Of a stretch of DNA of 64,000 nt, positions 56,948 through 64,000 are shown in pieces. A program made the position numbers and the translations under genes. The stretch is from NCBI RefSeq assembly GCF_028009165.1, contig NC_079245.1, forward strand, positions 2,294,001-2,358,000, in the 5' to 3' direction. The stretch's first letter is position 1; each line of letters begins with the position of its first letter. Below the pieces are notes generated by a model. The model was not told the origin of the DNA and made no database searches. It saw only the letters and a list, made by a program, of their open reading frames with translations. Origin of the DNA: Akanthomyces muscarius. Taxonomy: Eukaryota; Ascomycota; Sordariomycetes; Hypocreales; Cordycipitaceae.

Positions 56948-59054
56948 GGTAAGCTGTATAGTATGGCAGTCGTCGTCTATGTAAACGGGCACCAAGCAGT
57001 GTGGACTTTTTTTTTCTGAGGCTCGATATTTTTTGGCGGTGGGGGACCCTCTGGCAGAAAAGCGGCAGAAAAATGGCTGGAAGACCAAAGTGGGAAGAGC
57101 CACAGTTTTTGGCTGGCAAAATTCTGGGCCGGAACATGCAAGCGCCGGGCTCCGGTCTGCACGGATGTTCCTCCGATTTGCCCCACTTTAATTATCGGCA
57201 TCGACGCCATGACGAACTGTAGATGGTTGGTGGTGAACGTGTTGGCGATTGGTTGCATGATGAGTGCTAATTTTTTAGATTGAATCTCAATGGCGACGTG
57301 CGTTCGAAAACTGCCCTTTTTCATTTCAACGCGCTATTCCGACCAATTTTAGTGGCCCGCTTGCGTTCTAGCTTTGCAGCCACAGCACCGCCCGCCGAGA
57401 CCGCTCGCAAGTCAGACGTCATGCCACACAACTGTGGCTCAGCTAACGAAGGCAAGGGCACGGCTAGCCAGCATCGCAGTACGTATGCAAATTGAAACGC
57501 ATAGAAATGGTCAAATCGCGCGGCAAAAGCAAGTTTCTGTGCTTGAGGTTGCGCAGCGTAGATTAATTTGCCTTCACCGCATGCAATGCCGGGGTGCCGT
57601 GCCTACATCTGCGAGTCTAGTAAGTGGGACAGACGCGGTCTCGCGACGTGAGGTCGGGTAGATGTTGGAAAGCCTGCCACAGGTGTTTTACCAGAATCAT
57701 GTGTGGCAAGGAGCGGATATGCATTTTGAAGCAGTTGGGAGGTACGCAAAGGAGGACAGACAGGTATATTTAGACATACATTCACTACCGAGTCGCGTGC
57801 TATTGGAGGGCTGCTCGTAAAGAGCATGTACGGACAGTCATGGGACAGACCTTTTTTTTAATGAGTTGCACAATTGCAGAGTGGGGAGGCTAAAGGAGTT
57901 TTCGGTACCGGGGAGAAGTCGAGTGTCATTTGCAGACAATGTATTGACTGTAGAGAACCAAGGGCAGATGCTCGAGGGAGTTTTGGCAGATGGTATTGGA
58001 AGCGGTCAGGTCTCGTAGCTTCTTGTTTCTTTTGCAATGAGTCTGTGGTACAACTTTTGAGCAACGGCAAATGTTACAGAAATCATTTTCTAGAAATGAA
58101 CAAGTCATAGACGGGCCACTCCATTGGCGTACCAGTAAGAGTCTGGTGCAGACGCGGTCCCTGGTCAGTGGAGACGTGTTTTTGCAGCAGGCTGGCCGAG
58201 GTGGCTGGAGCGAGAATGCATATATGATACGGGGCAGCACAGCATGTGAAGAAAATTGAGCAGTGCAATGATTGATGCAGTGCAAAGAGTAAGTTAATGC
58301 AAAAAATAGATTCACCCGAGATAGAGTAAAAAAAACATAAGCATGTCGCCATGCCATCAGGCTATCTATACTGTAGGACAGAGAGAGGCAGGTAAACACG
58401 CTTCGATGTCGGTACAAAGTGCTGGCCGTGGCAGGCCGTTTTATAGTGGATGTGCACAATTCCAGTCCTCCAGGGCATTACAGCGGACCACGAGCGCCGG
58501 GTTGCACTGGAGCCCGCTGTAAGCCACGGCAGCTGGCCGCTGTGCCTCTAAGCGCCGACCTCCTACAGCGGCCGCTGTAGAGCCCCCCGCGCGCTGTAAC
58601 TAGCCAAAACAGCCTGGACCCTTGCGCTGCACAAACTTGCACAAGACCGACACGCCAAAACGCGCGATGCGCCTACACCATCGCGTTCGTGTCGTACACT
58701 ACGGCCCCCTCCCTCTTAAAACCTCGCAGGCCCTCTTTCTACTCACACACCACACTACTACTCTTCTCTCCAAGACTCTGAGCTTTACCTGCGACCGCCT
58801 TGGCCGGCCCGTTACAACCTTTTGTTTCTATTTACAGATCTGGTCCTCGACACACCCGACCTTTACCTGGCATACCACTCTACACCGTCTCCTCTGGTGT
58901 AAGTCTGCCATCGACGTCCATCGCGACATACGCCCCGTTCGGACGCTCCGCCACGACATTAGCACGCGAATTGACGCGGCCCTAATCGACTACGACACTT
59001 GAGATCACCCTGGCATGATAGTTGAGGACCGACTTGACCCATTCATCGCGTATC
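56948..59054. promoter_or_regulatory. Divergent intergenic region, 2.1 kb, with motif cluster upstream of the Tos4-like gene
   Basis: No gene is supported. The right part holds the probable promoter of the FHA gene. A cluster of TACAGCGG/CCGCTGTA words lies at 58479-58598 (listed separately). MBF/SBF-like ACGCG cores occur at 58660-58664, 58682-58686 (reverse), 58964-58968, 58974-58978 and 59047-59051 (reverse). A CT-rich tract at about 58716-58790 probably marks the transcript start region and leader. Confidence 0.45.
58479..58598. promoter_or_regulatory. TACAGCGG motif cluster with an 18-bp perfect palindrome
   Basis: Six copies of TACAGCGG or its reverse complement (allowing one mismatch) occur in 120 bp: 58479-58486, 58514-58521, 58537-58544, the two arms of CTACAGCGGCCGCTGTAG at 58563-58580, and 58591-58598. 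The palindrome is perfect over 18 bp. The density and dyad suggest a binding array for a dimeric regulator, about 500 bp upstream of the ATG of the FHA gene. Confidence 0.6.
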
Positions 59055-60713
59055 ATGCCGTTTGGTTCTCCTAGACCGATGGGCTCGTCGGCAAACGAGC
59101 CCCAGCTACCGATGCCCTCAGGCTCTGCTTCCTCGCTGGCTGGTACGAAGCGGCCGGCTCCCTCTTTACTGCCGCCCTTTGAGCCTCTGTCTTCTTCGCC
59201 GGGACTGCCCCGGCCTATCAAACGCCAAAACATGGGCATCGATGCTAATCTACGGTATCCCACCCCCATCCCGACATCGAGCACTGGTATATTGTCCAGT
59301 TCTCCGCTACGGCGCAACTCAGCAGCCATTGGCGCGGCTCGTGCTGCTGCTCTGGAAAAGCGTGCTCCTCTTGGCGCCGTTCCGTCGGTTGAGCTGGCCG
59401 AGAACGGGGAGACACTGCTCATGGGCCGTTCCTCCAACTCATCCCACTACCAGCTATCCGCCAGCCGCCTGATATCACGCGTCCATGTCAAGGCTCGCTA
59501 CGTTGCTGCGACGCAGCCGCGAGAAGCAAACAAGGTAGAGATTGTTTGTGAGGGTTGGAATGGGCTGAAGTTGCACTGCCAAGGTCGTAGCTGGGATCTA
59601 GCCAAGGGCGACACCTTTACAAGCGAGACGGAGGCCGAGATCATGATTGATGTCCAAGAAACGCGGGTGTTGGTTCAGTGGCCACGCCTCTCCTCTCCGA
59701 TTGACAATACTGCCAATCTGTCCGACTCCAGCTGGGATGATTCTCCCCCACGATCCCAGACACGTGCCGGTCGTCTCCTAGACTCATCTCCGCTTCGCCG
59801 CCATTCGACCTATATCCGGTCTCCCGAAAGCCCCACGCCCGCTCACTTGTCGAGCGCACAGCGCCTTCATGACCTCCTGCCCGGTCCGCAGGACCGCGAT
59901 GGCGCCATTGAGATTTACGAGGATGAGCCTGAACTCCCAGGTCACGAGCTCGAGGCATCTCTGGACCCAAATGCGAGCTTCTTGACGGAAGCCACGGCCA
60001 GCTTCCACAGCCATCTCGGCAACGATGATGACTCTGACGAGGAGCACAACCCTGATGAGGAAAACGACCCCATCGTTCATTCGTTTGGCCCCTTCGGCGC
60101 TGATATTTCCAACCGCTTGGCATCGATTATGGGCAAGTCTCCACGCGCGCAAAAGCCCCTGGGACGCGATATTCCTCAAATTGTCGAGAACCCAGAGGCA
60201 TCCGAGACGCACACCGAGAGCAGCTTGCCGTCTGATCCTCCTTCTCCACAGAACAAGGAAGAGAAGACGCCTCAGCCGGAAGAGAAGACTCCTTCGCCGG
60301 AAGATCAGTTAGTCGACATAGAGGACGGGGAACAGGAGCCAACGCCCCAAAAGCCCAAAGTCGCCGTTCACCCCAGTGTCGGTAACCATGTGGTCAACCA
60401 GCTCGCGTACTCTCGACTCTCATCAACGCCTTTGTCGAGCATTATGCAACACCTACCTGCCGACCTCAAGGTCGATCTGACCGTTGATGTTCTGCGCGAA
60501 GCAATCGAGTCGACAACGTGTATTGGCATCATCACTCGCCAGGGCAAGGATGCTGCAGGAAAGGCGTTGGAGAGCGAGTACTACTACGTACCCGAGGAGG
60601 ACAATGACGATCAACGCAGGGCTGCGGTGGTAGACGGGCTACGCAAGCCCAGCCTGAGAAACTGTCGCAAGCAGCACAAGCAATATTACTGGAAGCGCCC
60701 TCGCACACCCTAG
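59055..60713 (+). CDS. FHA-domain protein, Tos4/Plm2-like
   Basis: A single exon of 552 aa from the first ATG (59055). An FHA domain lies at about residues 100-210. It opens with LLMGRSSNSSHYQLSASRLISRVHVKA, where Gly-Arg, the Ser and SRxH positions are the phosphothreonine-binding residues, and ends at RVLVQWPR. The N-terminus is Ser/Pro-rich with SSSPLRRNS-type potential Cdk sites. A long acidic, probably disordered middle follows (DDDSDEEHNPDEENDP). The conserved C-terminus at about 440-552 has SSTPLSSIMQHLP, then TTCIGIITRQGKDA, YYYVPEEDND and a basic end. In yeast Tos4 and Plm2 are G1/S-induced chromatin factors that bind Rpd3L/Set3 deacetylase complexes. The regulatory motifs upstream suit a cell-cycle gene. 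Confidence 0.87.
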   Translation: MPFGSPRPMGSSANEPQLPMPSGSASSLAGTKRPAPSLLPPFEPLSSSPGLPRPIKRQNMGIDANLRYPTPIPTSSTGILSSSPLRRNSAAIGAARAAALEKRAPLGAVPSVELAENGETLLMGRSSNSSHYQLSASRLISRVHVKARYVAATQPREANKVEIVCEGWNGLKLHCQGRSWDLAKGDTFTSETEAEIMIDVQETRVLVQWPRLSSPIDNTANLSDSSWDDSPPRSQTRAGRLLDSSPLRRHSTYIRSPESPTPAHLSSAQRLHDLLPGPQDRDGAIEIYEDEPELPGHELEASLDPNASFLTEATASFHSHLGNDDDSDEEHNPDEENDPIVHSFGPFGADISNRLASIMGKSPRAQKPLGRDIPQIVENPEASETHTESSLPSDPPSPQNKEEKTPQPEEKTPSPEDQLVDIEDGEQEPTPQKPKVAVHPSVGNHVVNQLAYSRLSSTPLSSIMQHLPADLKVDLTVDVLREAIESTTCIGIITRQGKDAAGKALESEYYYVPEEDNDDQRRAAVVDGLRKPSLRNCRKQHKQYYWKRPRTP

Positions 60714-63679
60714 ACGCCGACAGTCGATTGCTGCATTCTGGATTCGGATCAAAAAAATCGCCATGCGGCCATTAGTGGGGGAATATATGGGTTGTGTTTT
60801 CATGCATAGCACGGCGTCCTTGTTTTTGTTGGTTCTTTCGATTGAGCCTGAGATTGTTCGGGTCCATATCTCATTCTCCGCTTATGCGGCGCATGCTCTG
60901 GCCTCGGCCTGCTGGGCCGATTTTGTCTATATTACTATTCTCTTTTTATTTGCCCAGAGGGCTTTTGGTGGACGGCAGATACTCTTTTTGGAAGCAAGAC
61001 GGATAATCTAACGGGTGTCAAGTTACTGGGGAAGCATTTACGGAGAAAGCGAGAGAAGTAAAAAGTAGTTGCAGTGTGATTTTGCTGTTGACATTAGTTG
61101 GAACCGTCTATACCCAGATCATGGCAGTCATTGTTGTTTTCTCTGCATTTCTTGGTACTGATACTGGCGAGTGGAGATGGACTGCGTCGTGTTTTTTCCT
61201 TGTTGGCTTCTCGTGTATCATAGCTTTGAGTGCTGATTTATACAAAGTTGTTACATCTTACACTCCTACCGCATCGTGACGTACATGGCACATTCGCGCA
61301 AGGCACATGCCCAAGTTTTGGTGGTGGCGAAGCAAAAATCGGCGTAATAATGGGGGCGGCGGTCCGGCAATGGTTCCGTATTAAAGCATTCTTTGTACCA
61401 TAAAAAAAAGCCAAGTCCTGCCTATTTAAGCAACCTTTTGTTTTAGCCATGCTGGCCCTGTGCCGTGCGATGGCCGGAGTTTTGGGGGCCGGCATTGGCG
61501 TGGCGTGAGGATCGGGATTGGTTGCACAACGCGCGTCCTGTAATCGATGGGGGCACTCCCGCGAGGGGCTGTCTATATCTGAGATGTGGAAAATTATTTC
61601 CGGGATTGGGGTTAAAGCGTGAAAAAAAAAAGGTGGTTGGCTATTCATTGTTAATGCGGTGATGGCCGGGAAGTTGCAAGAAGCGGACGGTCTTCGCAAG
61701 CTGGAGACTGTCCGCAGTATGGCCGAGCCATTCTAGAAGCAAAAGGCGACGCATGGTGAGGAAATTAACAAAAGCACCGCAAGTGGTGTACGTAATTTTC
61801 TTATTTCTCTTTCGTTCATCTTTTGATCATTACCAAGTATCGGCAAGCATTGTCTGTATATTGGATGCCTCTCGGGCGGAACCGGGCCACGACCGGCCCG
61901 CAGCTATCAAAAGGTAAGAACGAAGTTTACTATCGGTCAAAGAACACCCCAGATCAAGAAAGGACGATTTCTTCAGGTCAGTTAGACTTCTTGCAGAGAG
62001 AGAAAGGGCGCACGAACGGGGCGGTGTGCCCACTGCAATGCACATCCGCGCCGTTGCTGCCGAGCAACGTGGTCATTCGTCTGAAAGACTGGTCGTCTAC
62101 TGCCTTCTGCTGTGGACTAAACTTAGATAGATGGGCTGTAGCATTGATGAATGCAACACCGGTAGACCGTGAGCTTAATTCAAGAGTTGTCCGGATCTGC
62201 GCTGCATGCTTTGGGCGTATCCTGAGCGTGTCCTGAAAAATCGTCCCATTCTTCGTGACACTTGGCCATCACGATACATGACCTTACGAGACCACCATGA
62301 GAGAAATTTCCGCAAGCAAAGGGCCGTAAGCAGACCAGGTCCGACGTCAATAAGTCCGAGGATTGCAGCTTTTCACGATGTAGGAGCCCAAAAGCGAAGC
62401 CGCGTAATGCTGCACGGAAGTCGCAGGACGCATGTGAGACTCGGGGGGCTCGAATCCGACTTGAGTGCTTCCGGACATCATATGCGAGCGTTTTGGCACT
62501 CGGTTCATCCAGAAAACCTTGTTTAGTGCCTTAAATCGACACATTGGGGAACCTGTACGCCAGGACTATCGAGTACCATCAGACCGACTGAAGCGCAAGC
62601 TAAGCCCGAAGGAAATCAGTCCCGCGAAACGATAGAACAGCACCTGGAGAGAATATGCCGCGGTCAAAATCCAGCCGCAGAGTACATGTGTAGTCTCTAC
62701 AACCCAATGCCGTTCTCCACGGCACAGTCCGGCACTTTGCCGCCCAACAATGACAGTTCTGGTGCTCCTTCTCCGTATACGAGAAATGCGAACAACACAA
62801 CCTGTGTTTTTGACTCTCGTCGTAACAGAGACACTGAGCTAATGTGTTCAGCTCTTGGCACACCTTTTCTCAAAAGTGCCGCTTTCTCTGGGTGTGAGGT
62901 GGTCGCCACCGGTGTGCCGATCCCGGGCTCTGACCAAGTGTGCGCCTGCAGCAGCACAGACACCGGGAGGGTTTCATTGCCAGGGACTGGATACCGAGAA
63001 GAGTACTACCACTAAATTGGGCAGGTAATACGACATTGATTTTTTTCTCCGCGTATCCTTTCCAATCTTTCGTTTCGAGCATACCGTGCCCGTTTTTTTC
63101 ACTCTCCACGCAGCCGGATGTCAAGAGTCTCTGCCAACTTCATCGCGGACAGCTATCACAGCTTTGTGACGTGAGATGATAGGCGGTACATGTGCAGGAA
63201 ACAGGATATCTACAAGGGATGGTTTAAGCATTAATGCAGAACTACATTGCAAATCTTCCGACCAAGGACGCTTGGCGAGCTGTGAATAAGCCCATTGGTT
63301 TTGATGTTTCCAGCATTGATTCTTTATTTCTACAAGCCATAAAAGACCGACTGTAAAGAGCGCCGCGCGGCTTGGCATAAGCCATACCGAATTAACCGAT
63401 CGACAAAGAATTGCAATAATCAGGGAGAGGAAAAAACTGGCGTCGGAGTTTATGTCTTGGGACCACCCCCCTTCCTGGGCTGAACTGGCCTGCTGACAGG
63501 TAGTGGATTGGACCGGCTGCGTCGGCGCTGTTTTCTGACTGGTCAGGCCATTCTGCTGTATGTCTTAGGAGCTGAGCGTTAATTCGATGCCAAGAGATTA
63601 GTATACGCAAAGAAGCCGATATTGGATTGAAAATAGTATCTTGATAATGTGAATCTGTTGCTATGAGAGTTGGTGCCTG
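60714..63679. other. Gene-poor region at the right end, 3 kb
   Basis: No gene is firmly supported. The first 500 bp are probably 3' untranslated sequence of the FHA gene. The plus-strand frame at 62686-63015 (109 codons) has even codon use and six Cys but no signal peptide, and its 5' side runs into conflicting frames, so it is not called. Homopolymer A runs at 61402-61410 and 61622-61631 are the only repeats seen. Confidence 0.35.
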
Positions 63680-63907
63680 TCAGTGATTTGCATGTGTAGG
63701 GGTGTAACTGAGACACAAAAGTCTGGGGCGTTGCATCGAGCGTCTTTCTAGAAGCCTGGCCAGCTGCAGCATGCATGCCCGTTTAGGCTGTTTTGTTTTT
63801 CTGCATTTTTTCCCCAAGTGAATCATGCGCAATGTCTCAAATGCGAGAAGAACGATGAGCGCGAGCAGTACGACAAAAGGGCCGAGCGACGCTCCAAGGT
63901 ATTGGCT
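63680..63907 (-). CDS. Possible C-terminal exon of a membrane protein (partial)
   Basis: An open stretch of 75 codons plus stop follows an acceptor-like TTTACAG on the minus strand. It begins with a strong transmembrane segment (GPFVVLLALIVLLAF) followed by a basic stop-transfer stretch (GKKCRKTKQPKRAC). No suitable start codon lies upstream within the window, so the rest would lie beyond the right edge or in a short exon near 63960-64000. No family is recognised. Confidence 0.25.
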   Translation of the reverse strand, partial: SQYLGASLGPFVVLLALIVLLAFETLRMIHLGKKCRKTKQPKRACMLQLARLLERRSMQRPRLLCLSYTPTHANH

Positions 63908-64000
63908 CTGTAAACTTTGTACTTGTCAGCTGCTCTCAGCTTCAATTCAAGCACTCGGAGACACCCCTACAAGCAGGGACCATGGCATATCAAGCGACTA

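Noticed and set aside
61076..61279. Hydrophobic 67-codon frame
   Set aside because: Starts with a non-ATG codon and lies in the probable 3' untranslated region of the FHA gene.
62686..63015. 109-codon frame with even codon use
   Set aside because: No signal peptide, no domain and conflicting frames upstream; not enough to call a gene.

Overview
The window looks like a piece of nuclear chromosome from a filamentous ascomycete, most likely a Sordariomycete of the order Hypocreales. The evidence is short spliceosomal introns (about 40-160 nt) with GT(A/G)(A/C)GT donors, CTAAC/CTGAC-like branch sites and AG acceptors; CT-rich leaders and TATAAA boxes; GC-rich third codon positions; and gene content that includes mannitol-1-phosphate dehydrogenase, an inositol-phosphoceramide mannosyltransferase, a PH-CRIB p21-activated kinase, a GH81 glucanase and a secreted protein-arginine deiminase. 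The genus is inference only. No rRNA, tRNA, CRISPR array, transposon or virus was seen. Gene models below were built by reading exons across splice sites and checking that the reading frame is kept.

Layout, left to right. 1-12 kb: mannitol-1-phosphate 5-dehydrogenase (+), a six-cysteine small secreted protein (+), a decayed gene relic, a secreted DUF4419 protein (+), a glutathione S-transferase (+) and a second small secreted protein (-) that is a paralogue of the first. 13-23 kb: an augmin HAUS6-like protein (+), then secreted protein-arginine deiminase (-) and a secreted eight-exon GH81 endo-1,3-beta-glucanase with a C-terminal beta-trefoil/fascin-like domain (-). 23-31 kb: PAK kinase (-), UNC93-like MFS protein (-), a possible small secreted protein (-), peroxisomal enoyl-CoA hydratase ending in SKL (-) and an unknown 197-aa protein (-). 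33-38 kb: two paralogous DUF985 cupins (+), the left one secreted and the right one cytosolic, on either side of a multi-pass membrane protein (-). 38-42 kb: an RBM25-type splicing factor (-) divergent from mitochondrial ribosomal protein bS21m (+). 44-52 kb: MIPC synthase catalytic subunit (-), a cysteine-rich GPI-type surface protein (+), an unknown membrane-anchored protein (-) and an MFS transporter (+). 54-61 kb: palmitoyl-protein thioesterase (+), a Utp30/Cic1-type ribosomal-L1-domain protein (-) and a Tos4-like FHA protein (+). The last 3 kb is gene-poor, with a possible partial exon at the right edge.

The genes do not form one pathway. Housekeeping genes (splicing, ribosome biogenesis, mitochondrial translation, sphingolipid synthesis, cell-cycle signalling) are mixed with an unusually large secreted set: two or three small secreted proteins, the DUF4419 protein, the arginine deiminase, the GH81 glucanase, a secreted cupin, the GPI protein and the thioesterase. 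That mix fits a fungus that lives on or in another organism, but this is inference. The most interesting items are the six-cysteine secreted paralogues, the secreted arginine deiminase, the secreted/cytosolic cupin pair and a palindromic TACAGCGG motif cluster upstream of the Tos4-like gene.
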